A stretch of DNA of 64,000 nt from Acinetobacter tianfuensis (GTDB lineage Bacteria; Pseudomonadota; Gammaproteobacteria; Pseudomonadales; Moraxellaceae). Under the pieces are notes generated by a model. It saw only the letters and a list, made by a program, of their open reading frames with translations, did not search any database and was not told the origin of the DNA. How positions within the stretch are numbered: the first letter of the stretch is position 1; each line of letters opens with the position of its first letter. Location of the stretch: assembly GCF_003611465.1 (NCBI RefSeq), contig NZ_RAXV01000014.1, forward strand, positions 16,434 to 80,433. The letters are read 5' to 3'. This document shows, in pieces, positions 40,401 through 49,838 of this stretch. The position numbers and the translations under genes were made by a program.

Positions 40401-41001
40401 AAATGATGCAATTTATAATATTTATGACAAGGTCGTAACCGATGCTAATCCCGCGGCAGTGACATTGCCTACGAGTCCGATACAGTCTGATTTGTATGAG
40501 CTAACCAGTGCAAATCGTGAACTAAACGCTACAACGGCAGGCACACCGCCTGCAAATTTGGCTGCCAATAAAGAGAATTCAAATTATAAAGGATGGTACT
40601 ACTCTTTTGTATCGCCTAATTTAGCATCTAATGATACTCGTAGAGCAATTGAAAAAGTTCAGGGTGATTTGATTGCTATTGATAATGACCTTTATGTCAG
40701 TACCTTTGATGCAGAGGGCGTGGGGACAACTGAATCATGCGGTGCAGGGATCTATGGAAACAGCCGCGCGCACCGTTTCTGCATGCCGTATGGCCAATGT
40801 CTAAATGGTGATACTGTTGCAAACAATACGCTGGTATTAGGCAAGGGGCTTTTAGGCATTACTATGGGGCCAGGTGCGAATGGAGCTGACCGCCGTATTA
40901 TTGCGCCACTAGGAAGTTTGCCGAACGGGAATAAAATTACTGGCATCACATATGGTGCAGCCAATAAATTGATTCCGCAAAGCTGGTATGAGAAAAATTA
41001 A
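37435..41001 (+). CDS. pilY1: Type IV pilus tip adhesin PilY1
   Basis: A 1188-residue exported protein. A signal peptide covers about residues 1-31. A von Willebrand A domain follows with the MIDAS DVSGS at 51-55 and the later DGAPNETS. The C-terminal PilY1 beta-propeller (about 600-1180) carries a calcium-binding loop DRDGDGDVD at 879-887, like the calcium loop of Pseudomonas PilY1. It promotes pilus extension and surface sensing or adhesion at the tip. AAGGAG precedes the start. The A. baylyi homolog is ComC, needed for DNA uptake. Confidence 0.92.
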   Translation: MNTKKYKQGLVTSLTALSTAMLCQTATTYASDIEIYKAPTTGGASLMMVLDVSGSMSGSGPIKKDFGMDCDDTEYREVSTTFNRTIYKFNGTYCSVNANNKGEPNISNATNKANIIKSCEPEQNKSGKVTQFWCPDRLTSLKKSLFTLLNSSNESERLKDTTIVGITQFPKTGVLFAPAVMNDTNRAALLDIVQNIPISNKAFLKDSGTPLAAGYSVGITGLLKSTSSSETACAGFGTYLLTDGAPNETSDSVSSAATRTNIILSGTSISCSGKNDSWDCIQKGASKLIEKAVNKRLGAALASQQGLEIKTAVVGFGKDFSFTDKNDSSQTVPYVAENLLTYNNAWLEGKFKGNALDASQAAVAGKGGWYSAANTADIVESVTNFVNSIKVPIPAITTGTSAIPQDVLNTSVIQPYSYFPQFEPRPSEDFRAWTGNLKKYNVSGGLLIDKSNTALFSSAGVLNKTNEDLWTPNYATGTTLTAEQQGLKALGGLLSRLNLKKTGSTLNRKVFTSNGTTPITVDETYIKTAPKTLGYYLGLLGYKITEAQVSALNNSNPAGVDTLLNLPEVSATELRQIGAVMHSTPVLLTQSGKIVNSTTGNDTTNRDDYVLFGTTQGVLHVVKAGKSDEITTVGNTAGQEVFAFVPQEMLAAQGKAFLDPPQTVVEGGTSNGMNNLYYGVDGAWTAHTEYVYNSTADQFKVYDTPSKYGKQWVYGGLRMGGRSYYALDLTKMAEATDNQPRIKFRINPVTSSVDGFATPSSTAESARYANLAKMGQSWSKPTIANVQWKGKRRLVMLVGGGYDPGYETFNYNQDSVAQNTATGTGAGIGAGVYMFDANTGEFLWSSYDAVKTPAVAGKTLIGDGDHLKYSVVSQIKGVDRDGDGDVDHLYFGDLGGQVFRIDLDGAHNASGTAANYAKQITRIYNGHVANGVSPRFYEMPAFTVYQGTGGLFAVISIGSGNRSTPLLGKKVNTGYIVAGETDALNTTLTNDAIYNIYDKVVTDANPAAVTLPTSPIQSDLYELTSANRELNATTAGTPPANLAANKENSNYKGWYYSFVSPNLASNDTRRAIEKVQGDLIAIDNDLYVSTFDAEGVGTTESCGAGIYGNSRAHRFCMPYGQCLNGDTVANNTLVLGKGLLGITMGPGANGADRRIIAPLGSLPNGNKITGITYGAANKLIPQSWYEKN

Positions 41002-41014
41002 GGATGCAGTGTAA

Positions 41015-41482
41015 ATGATCATCAAAATGAAAGGATTTACACTTGTAGAGATGATGGTTGTTGTGATGGTGGTTGCCATTATGGCAGCCATTGTCCTGCC
41101 GTCTTATCAAAGCTATGTCAGAAAATCTGAAGAAAATAGCGCGCAGCAAGAAATCCAGAAAATCATGCGGGATTTAGAGCATCAGAAATCTAGGCAGTTT
41201 AACTATTTGGGTTACGCGCTTCCCGCCGATCCGCTTTATTTACCGCTAGGTGCTACTGCGACAACAGCTAAATATACTATAGAAGTTAAAGATGGTAGTG
41301 GGGTGGCTTTGAGCGCTACTGGAGCAACGGGTAAGAATTGGATTATTCGTGCATTGTCGTCTGATGGCCGTCGCTATAGTTTTTTAATTGATAGTAAAGG
41401 GTTGAGCTGTAAAAATAAAACGGCTGCAAATATAAGCTTCACGACTTGCGGCACTGGGGGGGAAGCATGGAAATTGCAGTAA
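41015..41482 (+). CDS. pilE: Type IV minor pilin PilE
   Basis: A 155-residue prepilin with leader MIIKMKG, then [33 protein letters not shown], followed by [16 protein letters not shown] and a terminal cysteine pair (SCKNK, TTCGTG), as in PilE minor pilins. It follows pilY1 by 13 bases, and its 3' end overlaps the next pilin gene. Confidence 0.85.
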   Translation: MIIKMKGFTLVEMMVVVMVVAIMAAIVLPSYQSYVRKSEENSAQQEIQKIMRDLEHQKSRQFNYLGYALPADPLYLPLGATATTAKYTIEVKDGSGVALSATGATGKNWIIRALSSDGRRYSFLIDSKGLSCKNKTAANISFTTCGTGGEAWKLQ

Positions 41483-41943
41483 AAAAAAGCGGTTTTACTT
41501 TGGTTGAACTAATTATTGTTGTGGCTATTTTAGGCATTATTGCTGCATTTGCTATACCTGCATATAAAAGCTATGTGCAAAAAACAAAAAGAGCTGAGGT
41601 GCAGGCGGAGCTGGCGGAAATTGCGGGGCAGCTGCAGCGTTTTAAAATAGCGAATTATACTTATGTGCAATCTGTATCAGGTACAACAATTACGCCAATT
41701 AATTTGACTCGTTTAGGATACTCAAGTGCAACACCAAATTCTCAAAATGGGTTGTATCAATATGCTTTATCTTTTAATGCCGCAGCAACAAGCTGGACGC
41801 TCACAGCATCACCAATTTCATCAGGCATGCAAAAAGGCAATGGCGGCTTAACTTTGACTTCTGCTGGGCAGCAATGCTGGTATAAAGGAAAAGATAGCTT
41901 CAATGCATCTACGGACACATGCTTGGGCTGGAATGAAAGATAA
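41467..41943 (+). CDS. Second PilE/ComF-like minor pilin
   Basis: A 158-residue prepilin starting at ATG 41467 inside the end of pilE: leader MEIAVKKSG, then [35 protein letters not shown]. The rest resembles PilE with two C-terminal cysteines (QQCWYKG, DTCLGW). Two consecutive PilE-type genes after PilY1 correspond to comE/comF of Acinetobacter baylyi, so a role in pilus assembly and competence is plausible. It is the last gene of the operon. Confidence 0.82.
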   Translation: MEIAVKKSGFTLVELIIVVAILGIIAAFAIPAYKSYVQKTKRAEVQAELAEIAGQLQRFKIANYTYVQSVSGTTITPINLTRLGYSSATPNSQNGLYQYALSFNAAATSWTLTASPISSGMQKGNGGLTLTSAGQQCWYKGKDSFNASTDTCLGWNER

Positions 41944-42081
41944 ATTCAAAGCTGCGGATAAGTGAATATTAATCTTTCCCTTTGAATGAATTTAACGTAA
42001 AATATCGCCCTCTATGAAAGGGGTTTGAAATGTATCGATGGTCGGTACAGGGATAATCCGTAAAAACTATAAGGTTGTATC

Positions 42082-42339
42082 ATGGTAGTTATTCGTCTTG
42101 CACGCGGTGGTGCTAAAAAACGTCCGTTCTATCAAATCATTGTGACTGATAGCCGTAATGCACGTGACGGTCGTTTCATCGAACGTATTGGTTTCTTTAA
42201 CCCTACAGCTCAAGGTAAAGCAGAAAAAGTTCGTTTAGATGCTGACCGTTTTGCTCACTGGGTTGCACAAGGTGCTCAACCTTCTGATCGCGTTGCTTCT
42301 TTAGCTGCTCAAGCTAAAAAAGCTGCAGCTGCTGTATAA
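42082..42339 (+). CDS. rpsP: 30S ribosomal protein S16
   Basis: An 85-residue S16 with [38 protein letters not shown] and a basic C-terminus. It heads the rpsP-rimM-trmD-rplS operon. Codon use is that of a highly expressed gene. Confidence 0.98.
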   Translation: MVVIRLARGGAKKRPFYQIIVTDSRNARDGRFIERIGFFNPTAQGKAEKVRLDADRFAHWVAQGAQPSDRVASLAAQAKKAAAAV

Positions 42340-42364
42340 TTTTAAATTAGATAGCAGGTAGCCC

Positions 42365-42913
42365 ATGACGCCAACACAGAATGTGCCCGAAGATCGTATT
42401 CAGATTGGACAGCTGCGTTCAGCATATGGATTAAATGGGTGGCTCTGGGTCTATTCCAATACAGAACCCATGAGCAACATCTTTGACTACCTGCCTTGGT
42501 ATATTGAAACCAAAGCAGGCTGGCAAACAGCAGATGTAAAACGCTGGAAACCGCATGGCAAAGGCCTGGTTGTCGCGCTGAAGGGGGTTTTAGACCGCAC
42601 TGCAGCAGATAACTTGGTTGGCGCAAATGTTTGGATTTCAAAATCGCAACTGCCTCAAGCAGGCGTGGATGAGTATTACTGGTCAGATTTGAAAGGCTTA
42701 ACAGTGTTAGGCTTGGGTGAAGATGAGCAGGAAATTAATCTCGGTCAAATTCACGAACTGTTTGAGACGGGTGCCAATGACGTGATGGTAGTTCGCGCTA
42801 CTGTTGCAAGCGTTGATGGCGAAGAGCGTATGATTCCATGGCATAAAGATGTGGTGCAGCGGGTTGATTTGGAAGCTGGTCGTATCTACGTGAATTGGGG
42901 CGTGGATTACTGA
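42365..42913 (+). CDS. rimM: Ribosome maturation factor RimM
   Basis: A 182-residue 16S rRNA processing factor for 30S head assembly. The N-terminal RimM beta-barrel contains IGQLRSAYGLNGWLWVYS, and a PRC-barrel follows with YYWSDLKGLTV and IPWHKDVVQRVDLEAGRIYVNW. It lies between rpsP and trmD in conserved order. Confidence 0.96.
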   Translation: MTPTQNVPEDRIQIGQLRSAYGLNGWLWVYSNTEPMSNIFDYLPWYIETKAGWQTADVKRWKPHGKGLVVALKGVLDRTAADNLVGANVWISKSQLPQAGVDEYYWSDLKGLTVLGLGEDEQEINLGQIHELFETGANDVMVVRATVASVDGEERMIPWHKDVVQRVDLEAGRIYVNWGVDY

Positions 42914-42940
42914 TTATTTTTGGAAATACGGGAGTCTGCG

Positions 42941-43681
42941 ATGTTTTTTGCAGTCATTACGCTTTTTCCTGAAATGTTTGAAGCGATTACAGCCTACGGT
43001 ATCAGCGGGCGCGCAGCAAAAAACAGTATTGTGCAAGTTCATTGCATCAATCCCCGTGAGTTTGCTGAGGGCAACTACAAAAGAGTGGATGAACGTCCAT
43101 TCGGTGGCGGTCCAGGTATGGTGATGATGGCTGAGCCTTTGGCAAAAGCAATTCACCGTGCTAAAGAGCTTGCACAGCAAGCAGGTGCAGTCAACGTTCC
43201 TGTGGTGTATATGTCTCCGCAAGGAAAAACCTTGCATGAAACTGCAGTACAGCAATTTGTCGAATATGACGGATTGATTGTACTTTGCGGACGTTATGAA
43301 GGTGTCGATGAGCGCCTAATCCAGAAATATGTTGATCAGGAATGGTCCATAGGGGATTATGTGCTGTCTGGCGGTGAACTGCCTGCGATGGTTTTATTGG
43401 ACAGTATTATTCGGAGGCTTCCGGGTGCAATGTCTGATGAGCAGTCACATGTGCAAGACTCATTTGTGGATGGTCTTTTAGATTGCCCGCAATATACAAA
43501 GCCTGATCATTTTGAAGGTTTGGATGTGCCCGAAATATTGAAATCAGGGCATCATGCAAATATTGAAAAATGGCGTTTTTTGCAGCGTTATCAGCGTACA
43601 CTTGAACGTCGGCCTGAATTGGTTGAACACGTGGAGTTGAGCAAACAGCAAAAAAAATGGCTAAAAGATTTCAAGATTTAA
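42941..43681 (+). CDS. trmD: tRNA (guanine37-N1)-methyltransferase
   Basis: The 246-residue SPOUT enzyme starts at [16 protein letters not shown] (ATG 42941, GGAG six bases upstream); the in-frame 42920 start has no support. The knotted SAM site shows [24 protein letters not shown] and [15 protein letters not shown]. It is followed by a 140-base gap with a hairpin before rplS. Confidence 0.97.
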   Translation: MFFAVITLFPEMFEAITAYGISGRAAKNSIVQVHCINPREFAEGNYKRVDERPFGGGPGMVMMAEPLAKAIHRAKELAQQAGAVNVPVVYMSPQGKTLHETAVQQFVEYDGLIVLCGRYEGVDERLIQKYVDQEWSIGDYVLSGGELPAMVLLDSIIRRLPGAMSDEQSHVQDSFVDGLLDCPQYTKPDHFEGLDVPEILKSGHHANIEKWRFLQRYQRTLERRPELVEHVELSKQQKKWLKDFKI

Positions 43682-43705
43682 GTTTTTAAATCTTATTACT
43701 AGGCT

Positions 43706-43735
43706 CTTTATGCATTGAAGCGGTCAAGCATAAAG
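43706..43735 (+). other. Hairpin in the rplS leader
   Basis: CTTTATGC (43706-43713) and GCATAAAG (43728-43735) pair, and the inner TTGA and TCAA extend the stem with one bulged A around AGCGG. It has no T run, so it is not a standard terminator; it may be an RNA leader element or processing site between trmD and rplS. Confidence 0.45.
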
Positions 43736-43821
43736 GGAAAGTCAATCGGGTCTATGCGCCTTAGCCTCTAGCCCCAGTGGAATTCAGACCTCTTCTGGCC
43801 CACACAAATTGGAGATACCCC

Positions 43822-44193
43822 ATGAGCGGTAAACATCCTTTAGTACAAGCTGTTGAAAATGCACAGCTTAAACAAGACATCCCTGCTTTTGCTCCGGGCG
43901 ATACAGTAATCGTTCAAGTTAAAGTAAAAGAAGGTGATCGTGAGCGTCTTCAAGCATTTGAAGGTGTTGTAATTGCTAAGAAAAACCGTGGCTTGAACTC
44001 TGCGTTCACAGTACGTAAAATTTCTAGCGGTGTTGGTGTTGAGCGTGTTTTCCAAACTCACTCTCCAATCGTTGCTGGTATCGAAGTGAAACGCCGCGGT
44101 GACGTTCGTCGTGCTAAACTTTACTACCTACGCGAATTGTCTGGTAAAGCTGCACGTATTCGTGAAAAATTGCCAGCTCGTAAAGCAAAATAA
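43822..44193 (+). CDS. rplS: 50S ribosomal protein L19
   Basis: A 123-residue L19 beginning [15 protein letters not shown] at ATG 43822, with GGAG upstream; the extension to 43777 is not part of the protein. [16 protein letters not shown] and [18 protein letters not shown] are diagnostic. It ends the rpsP operon at a strong terminator. Confidence 0.97.
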   Translation: MSGKHPLVQAVENAQLKQDIPAFAPGDTVIVQVKVKEGDRERLQAFEGVVIAKKNRGLNSAFTVRKISSGVGVERVFQTHSPIVAGIEVKRRGDVRRAKLYYLRELSGKAARIREKLPARKAK

Positions 44194-44211
44194 TTTGTTT
44201 TACATCGCTGT

Positions 44212-44240
44212 AAAAAAATGCGCCTTTGGCGCATTTTTTT
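44212..44240. terminator. Terminator after rplS
   Basis: The stem AAAAAAATGCGCC / GGCGCATTTTTTT with a 3-base loop is T-rich on both strands, so it can also end the convergent lipase transcript. Confidence 0.9.
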
Positions 44241-44251
44241 ATGTCTGAGCT

Positions 44252-45051
44252 TTAAAGTCCCTGCATTTTTAAATGGTTGGCGTGTTCACGGTAAACCTGC
44301 ACTGAGTCTGCTGAAAATAAGCCTTTTAATCCGAGTAAACGGTTAACTTCATCTAAGCGGTTCCATTGGTAAGTGTCACGAATAACTTTACCGAAGCGTG
44401 AAGAGCAGCGTCCTGCAACACCATCACCAGCAAGAACTGAGGATGCCAGCATGCTATAGCTGCTTGGATCCAGTATGGTGTTGCAGGGTGAGTTACCCAT
44501 AAATGAAGAATAATAGGTGCTATTTACTTGATAAGCGCCTTCACCGCAGCTGTCCGTTGGAACGCCATTTGGGAAGTGTTGGTTAAATGCTAAAGATTTC
44601 GTTGTGCCTAAGGCTTGCAGGACCGCTTTCACATCAGAAGGGCAGAGGGGCGGGTTTTGGCCAGATGCAAATGTAATGGCTGGTGAAACTAAGTTGTCAA
44701 AGATTGTCCGTGCAGGCTTTTCTAAAACACTGTCGACTAAAACGCCTTCAAGAATGTCAGCAATTTTAGCGCATAGACTGCCCTCCGATGGCTGTGGCCA
44801 ATCAGGTTGACTTTATCTTTGCCTGTATAGGCGATGATGGTTTGAACTTGCTGCAGCCGCTGTTCACCGCGCAGTTCGCTTGAGTTCATGGCAGACATTT
44901 GGCTGGTCCAGATATCTGCTCCATTTCGCGCTAAATCTGGGGGGATTTGATAGAAGTAATCAATACCGGCTGCGCTGCCGAAACCGAATAGGCCATGAGC
45001 TAAAACGATAGGATATTTGGTTTGCGCATAGGTGGAGCGCTGATAGCTCAT
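44252..45051 (-). pseudogene. Decayed third copy of a LipA-type lipase
   Basis: The N-terminal fragment (TKYPIVLAHGLFGF to KVNLIGHSH) is followed by a frameshift near 44780-44788, immediately after the nucleophile serine of GHSH. Translation then ends at 44737. The remainder is readable in another frame, from GSLCAKIADILEGV through CGEGAYQ to the C-terminal YREHANHLKMQGL. Compared with the intact gene at 45253, about 25 codons are missing at the junction. The signal peptide is lost, and the catalytic histidine region NWNHLDEV reads QWNRLDEV. It is non-functional by three independent criteria. Confidence 0.85.
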
Positions 45052-45252
45052 TTTTTCCCGTACAGCAAGGTCTTTGATATGCTGAGCCGCATACTATTTT
45101 TCCTCAAATTTATTTTTTTAACGAATCCTTCGTCATCAAGCAGTATAGAAAGGAAGTAGTAAAAAACATTAATTTTGTGATGTTCGTCACAAAGTTCCGA
45201 TGAGATGCAGCTTTAACCCTAGATTAAAACTGCATCAAAAATTGAATACTGT

Positions 45253-46221
45253 TTATAAGCCTTGAAGTTTCAGGCGATTAGCATGCTGGCGATATACATC
45301 AACAGGGTCTGGAGCAAACAAAGCTTTTAAGCCAAGGACTTGGTTGACTTCGTCTAGGTGGTTCCAGTTGTAGTTGTCGCGGATTGTTTTACCGAACTTT
45401 GCACTGCAGCGCGATACAAGGCCGTCATTTTCTTTACCGCCATCAATTAGCAGCGCTGTCACTTTTAGTGCAGAATCTAAATCCAGCAGATTGGTCACTT
45501 GGCCTATGCCTGTAAATGAATAGTTATAGATCCCTTTTTCTTGATAAGCGCCTTCACCGCATGCAGTTGTCGGCATACCTAGAGGGAACTGGGCATTGTA
45601 TTTAGCGGAGCCTGCCAAGGTGAGGCTATTGCCTCCAGCCAAAGCATCATGCGGGAAGCTGTTTGGGTTCAGCCCTTGTGCCCAAGTAATGGCTTTGGAG
45701 ACTAAATTTACAGCGCCAACTAAGGGCGCTTCAACTGCACTCCCTTCTGCTTTTAAAATCAGGTTTGCTACAGGTGAGCCTTTATTCGGTCCAGCTACAC
45801 TGGTCAGTGAAGCAACGATATCTGGACGTACACCAGCGACATAGCGGATTGTCGGGCCGCCATGCGAGTGTCCGATTAGGTTGACTTTAGGAGCGCCTGT
45901 CATGGCCCGAATTTCTAAGACTTGCTGCAGCAGCTGTTCACCGCGGACTTCAGTTGAGTTTAATGGGGAAACGCGTGTTGCCCAAGCATTCGCGCCATTA
46001 CGCGCTAAGTCAGGAAGAATTTGATACCAGTAATCTAGGCCAAAGCTGTCTGTTCCTATACGAATAAAACCAGCCATGCCGTGATTAAAAACAATAGGAT
46101 ATTTTGTTTTGGCATAACTGGAAGTCACTTTGCTTGCTGTGACTTGTGTGGCTTGAGATGCCATTGCAGGAGTGATAGAGAGCAAAGAGCACAGACAGCC
46201 TGCCAAGAGTCCATATTTCAT
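45253..46221 (-). CDS. Secreted triacylglycerol lipase (LipA family)
   Basis: A 322-residue family I lipase with signal peptide MKYGLLAGCLCSLLSITPAMA, oxyanion region YPIVFNHGMAGF, nucleophile Ser119 in GHSHGG, and aspartate/histidine regions NDGLVSRCSA and NWNHLDEV. A cysteine pair (CGEGAY and RCSA) probably forms the structural disulfide. ATG 46221 has AAGGA seven bases upstream, better than the starts at 46236 or 46281. Export is by Sec and type II secretion, with folding by the foldase at 47728 (family knowledge). Confidence 0.9.
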   Translation of the reverse strand: MKYGLLAGCLCSLLSITPAMASQATQVTASKVTSSYAKTKYPIVFNHGMAGFIRIGTDSFGLDYWYQILPDLARNGANAWATRVSPLNSTEVRGEQLLQQVLEIRAMTGAPKVNLIGHSHGGPTIRYVAGVRPDIVASLTSVAGPNKGSPVANLILKAEGSAVEAPLVGAVNLVSKAITWAQGLNPNSFPHDALAGGNSLTLAGSAKYNAQFPLGMPTTACGEGAYQEKGIYNYSFTGIGQVTNLLDLDSALKVTALLIDGGKENDGLVSRCSAKFGKTIRDNYNWNHLDEVNQVLGLKALFAPDPVDVYRQHANRLKLQGL

Positions 46222-46368
46222 GATGTATTCCTTCATTGTTTTATTTTTAATGCTGACAATTGTTATTGTCACAACTATCAAAGCAAGCTAAGACAGTATT
46301 TGCAACTGTTGCTGGATGGAGGGGAAGCAGAGTTGTAACAATTTTTATAGTGGATAAATCACATTATA

Positions 46369-46401
46369 AAAAAGCCCGAAAGATAATATTTCGGGCTTTT
46401 A
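46369..46401 (-). terminator. Terminator after the first lipase gene
   Basis: The stem AAAGCCCGAAA / TTTCGGGCTTT with a 6-base loop has T runs on the reverse strand. The downstream lipase copy therefore probably has its own promoter in 46222-46368. Confidence 0.85.
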
Positions 46402-46405
46402 ATAC

Positions 46406-47416
46406 TTATAGTCCTTGAAGTTTTAAACGGTTCGCATGCTGGCGGTACATCGCTGCAGGATCTGGCGCAAATAAGCCTGTTAAGCCGAACATCATATTTG
46501 CAAGGTCTGTATGGTTGAGTTTGTAGTCATCTTTAATCACTTTGCCGATGAATGCGCTGCAGCGTGCAACCATGCCGTCATTATCTTTATTGCCATAAGA
46601 TAATGGACCGAGCTGCATCAGGATGCTGTCGATATCAAGAATGTTGGTTGTTTGCGCTACACCCGTCCATGAGTAATATTGAATCCCATTGCGGTCCACG
46701 GTTTTTAGGTTTTTACTGCAGTTTTCAGCAGATGCCAATACGCCGTCGGCAACCGCATTCTTCGCCACGCTTGCATTGAACTGTGCAGAACCTGTCTGTG
46801 ACAGCGACTTCATGGATGAATCAAAGTCGATTTCGAGCTCAGGTTTCAATTGGCCAAGCGCAATAAGAGGGCCAACAAGATAGTCGCCTAAAATATTGAA
46901 AGCAGTGCGGGACAGCTTATTGCCTTGAATGTCATCTGCGACTTTAGAACCGTGGTAAGTACCTGCAACACCTGTAATGGATGCAATGTATTGCGGTTTA
47001 GTTTGCGCCGCATAGAGGACGGTTGGACCGCCATGAGAGTGGCCAATTAAGTTTACTTTGCTGTTGCCGGTAATGGCCAGAACATCTTCCACTTGCGTGA
47101 TCAGCTGTTCACCGCGGTGCGCCGTGGTATTGGCTGGCGAAAGCTGCGCTGCAAATACACTTGAACCATTTCGCGCCATATCTGGAAGAATTTGGTACCA
47201 GTAGTCTAGACCAATAGTATTTGTTCCAATTTTTGACCAGCCTAACCAGCCATGCACCATTAAAATAGGATATTTGGTTTTTGCATAGCTTGATTTAGCT
47301 GTTTCTTTTACTTGTAAAACACTTGGCGCAGCCTGCGCTGTGCACGATAAACCAATCGCTAGGCCAGCAGCAGCGGTCAAGGACATCAGTTTGACTTGGG
47401 TTTTGAACGGCTTCAT
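46406..47416 (-). CDS. lipA: Secreted triacylglycerol lipase (LipA family)
   Basis: A 336-residue family I lipase. The signal peptide ends around AQA (residues 27-29), the oxyanion segment is YPILMVHGWLGW, the nucleophile is Ser127 in GHSHGG, and acid/base regions are NDGMVARCSA and KLNHTDLAN. AAGGA lies six bases before the ATG. It is the copy nearest the foldase gene and most likely the ancestral lipA; it shares the C-terminal signature YRQHANRLKLQGL with the other copies. Confidence 0.9.
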   Translation of the reverse strand: MKPFKTQVKLMSLTAAAGLAIGLSCTAQAAPSVLQVKETAKSSYAKTKYPILMVHGWLGWSKIGTNTIGLDYWYQILPDMARNGSSVFAAQLSPANTTAHRGEQLITQVEDVLAITGNSKVNLIGHSHGGPTVLYAAQTKPQYIASITGVAGTYHGSKVADDIQGNKLSRTAFNILGDYLVGPLIALGQLKPELEIDFDSSMKSLSQTGSAQFNASVAKNAVADGVLASAENCSKNLKTVDRNGIQYYSWTGVAQTTNILDIDSILMQLGPLSYGNKDNDGMVARCSAFIGKVIKDDYKLNHTDLANMMFGLTGLFAPDPAAMYRQHANRLKLQGL

Positions 47417-47727
47417 TTATATTCCTTAGTATTGTTTTTATCGCTTTTTTTAGTTTTGCATTGATTAGCCTCAGCCCATCTGAATTATTCATATTTATAA
47501 AAACTGCATTAAAAAGTGCGAAGTGCAAGCTGAGGAGAATGCGTATTCATTTTTTCATGCCCAGTGGTTTATGCCATGTCATTTGAGGACATGGCGTGTG
47601 CTGTGATGCCATTTCTGCAGCCAAATGCGTCAAAAGATGTCTTAAAATGATAATTACAAATAGGGCCATGCAGCCCTATTTTGCAGTATTGGAAAGTTAG
47701 ATTGCTGTTCAATAACGCAATAGGTGC
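47417..47727. other. Intergenic region between foldase and lipase
   Basis: About 310 bases without a gene. It contains a terminator-like hairpin next to the foldase stop and must carry the promoter of the lipase at 46406. No operator could be recognised. Confidence 0.5.
47658..47681 (-). terminator. Possible terminator after lipase foldase gene
   Basis: AAATAGGGC and GCCCTATTT pair around CATGCA about 45 bases past the stop. The T tract on the reverse strand is short, so efficiency is uncertain. Confidence 0.5.
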
Positions 47728-48756
47728 CTAATCACTGAATGGCAGCTTTTGGCCTTGGTCATGCAATGTTTCAAAGGTCTGCAGCCGCAGCTGGTCTTCT
47801 TTTGCCTGAAAGTGCTGATTGCGCAGCTGCTGTATAGCCTGCTGTTTTGCACTGTCGCTCATGCCGCTTTTTATGATGCTGTCGCGCTCAGCTAAATAGC
47901 CCGTTACATCTGCTTTCCAGTCTGCGCGCTGCGTATCCAGCACTTCTAAACGCTGTGTCGCTTCAGGGCCAACAAGGCTCATGCGCATAGCGCGGATTTC
48001 TTCAGCTGAACCGCCCCGCGCTTTAATGTCTGCAGTCAGTTTGCGTAAGTCTTCGAGTTTATTGATTTGCTCTAAGTTCTCTTTCCAGTCTTCAGGCAGC
48101 TCATCAAACAGCGCTTTCAGTTTTTTCGCTTTTTCAGCTTCAGTCAGGTTTTTATTGTGAATGACATCCATGCGGTTCAGCGTATAAACATGATAGGTAT
48201 TTTCAGTGCCGAATAGGCCTTCAATTTCATAGTCAGAGAAGAACTCTTTACGCAGATTTTGTGTACTGTTGAATATGTCACGGTAGTAGCGCGGGTCTTC
48301 ATTGCTGCCGCTTGGCGGCTGCAGCTGGCCTAAGCGGCTGCGGTAATCGATATAGCGTTTCCATAAATCCAGCACTTGAGACAGTGCAGGCTCTGTATGG
48401 GTGCTGCTGATATAGGTTTTAAAGTCGGCCTGAATCTGTTCCAGCTTTTTTTCACCGAATTGGGTAATAAAGTATTCAAAGCAGTTGCGGGTCTGTTCGT
48501 TTACTACCAAGCGGTTTGTGCTGTCCATGGTCATTTGACAGTTAATTTGCGTGTCTTGCTGGCTCTTGCTCATAAAGCCTGCGCCAGAACCGTCGGCATT
48601 TGCCAGCTGTGCTTCTGATCCGCCTGCATCTGCTGCAGAGACCATGCTTTTCTGAGTGGTTTCAGCGGCTTCATTTTTTGGCGACAGCCAGAAAACTAAG
48701 CCAATTATTGCGATAATAAGTGCGCCGATGATGATCCATAACCTATTTTTTTGCAT
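47728..48756 (-). CDS. lipB: Lipase-specific foldase (LipB/Lif)
   Basis: A 342-residue steric chaperone anchored by one N-terminal helix (about residues 6-24), followed by a variable Ala/Gly/Ser-rich linker and a helical periplasmic body. The Lif motif RxxFDY-xxSxxGE appears as RNCFEYFITQFGE at about 91-103, with NLRKEFFSDYEIEGLFG further on. It folds the secreted lipases encoded downstream on the same strand, and is divergent from truB. Confidence 0.9.
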   Translation of the reverse strand: MQKNRLWIIIGALIIAIIGLVFWLSPKNEAAETTQKSMVSAADAGGSEAQLANADGSGAGFMSKSQQDTQINCQMTMDSTNRLVVNEQTRNCFEYFITQFGEKKLEQIQADFKTYISSTHTEPALSQVLDLWKRYIDYRSRLGQLQPPSGSNEDPRYYRDIFNSTQNLRKEFFSDYEIEGLFGTENTYHVYTLNRMDVIHNKNLTEAEKAKKLKALFDELPEDWKENLEQINKLEDLRKLTADIKARGGSAEEIRAMRMSLVGPEATQRLEVLDTQRADWKADVTGYLAERDSIIKSGMSDSAKQQAIQQLRNQHFQAKEDQLRLQTFETLHDQGQKLPFSD

Positions 48757-48899
48757 ATCTAAAAGAGCCTTATTTCCCTATTTTATTTGTTTTTGATCAT
48801 TTTGTTTGCTCAGAATATGCCATAAAAGCCGTATAAAATCACAGAAATGTTGTAAAGATTGGGTTAACATGGCGAAGATTTTTTATCCTTGGTTTTGTT

Positions 48900-49805
48900 A
48901 TGAAATCATCATCTCCTAAAATTCAGCGCCGTGCGCTGAGCGGTGTATTCTTGTTAAATAAACCGTTAGGCATCAGTTCAAATGCGGCGCTGCAAAAGGT
49001 CCGCTGGTTATACCGTGCGCTGAAAGGCGGCCATACTGGCGCGCTTGATCCATTGGCATCAGGCCTGCTGCCGATTTGCTTAGGAGAGGCGACCAAGTTT
49101 TCGCATTATTTACTGGATTCGGTGAAGCGCTATCAGACGACTGTGTTTTTAGGGCACAGCACCACGACAGGTGATGTTGAAGGGGATGTGCTGCGTGAAC
49201 AAGCTGTTCCAGTTTTGACTGAAGACGTAATTTTGCAGGTGCTGGCGCAATTCACGGGCGATATTCAGCAAGTGCCGCCAATGTACTCGGCATTGAAGAA
49301 AGAAGGCCGTCCGCTCTATGAATTGGCGCGTAAAGGGATTGAGATTGAGCGTGAAGCGCGTCCAATCACCATTGAGGCGATTCAGCTGCTGTCATTTACT
49401 GAAAATAGCATTACTTTAGATATCACTTGCTCTAAAGGCACATATATCCGTGTCTTGGGTGAGGATATAGCCAAAGCTTTAGGCACATATGGCCATTTAA
49501 CTTATTTACACCGTATTCAAACGGGTCATTTTGAGCTGATTCCAAGCTATACCATTGAGTATCTGGAAAGCTTGACTGAACAGGAGCGTGAAGCGCTGCT
49601 GCTGCCGGTTTATGCCCCAATTGAATATTTCCCGCATGTACAAGTGCCTGAAGGCCGCGCAGAATATTTCAGCCGCGGTATGGAAAGCAATATTGAGCAT
49701 GATGCTGTACCGGAAGCGCTGGTTTTTGACGGTGAAAAATGCCTAGGGCTGGCAGAAATTACAGATAAAAAACGTTTAGTGCCAAAACGTGTATTAAACT
49801 TATAA
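48900..49805 (+). CDS. truB: tRNA pseudouridine-55 synthase
   Basis: A 301-residue TruB with the catalytic aspartate in [13 protein letters not shown], the [18 protein letters not shown] region, and a substrate-binding [10 protein letters not shown]. It makes pseudouridine 55 in the T loop of tRNAs. It is divergent from the lipase foldase gene. Confidence 0.96.
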   Translation: MKSSSPKIQRRALSGVFLLNKPLGISSNAALQKVRWLYRALKGGHTGALDPLASGLLPICLGEATKFSHYLLDSVKRYQTTVFLGHSTTTGDVEGDVLREQAVPVLTEDVILQVLAQFTGDIQQVPPMYSALKKEGRPLYELARKGIEIEREARPITIEAIQLLSFTENSITLDITCSKGTYIRVLGEDIAKALGTYGHLTYLHRIQTGHFELIPSYTIEYLESLTEQEREALLLPVYAPIEYFPHVQVPEGRAEYFSRGMESNIEHDAVPEALVFDGEKCLGLAEITDKKRLVPKRVLNL

Positions 49806-49838
49806 TTAAAATAGATCATTTGGTAAAAAGGATGAGAC

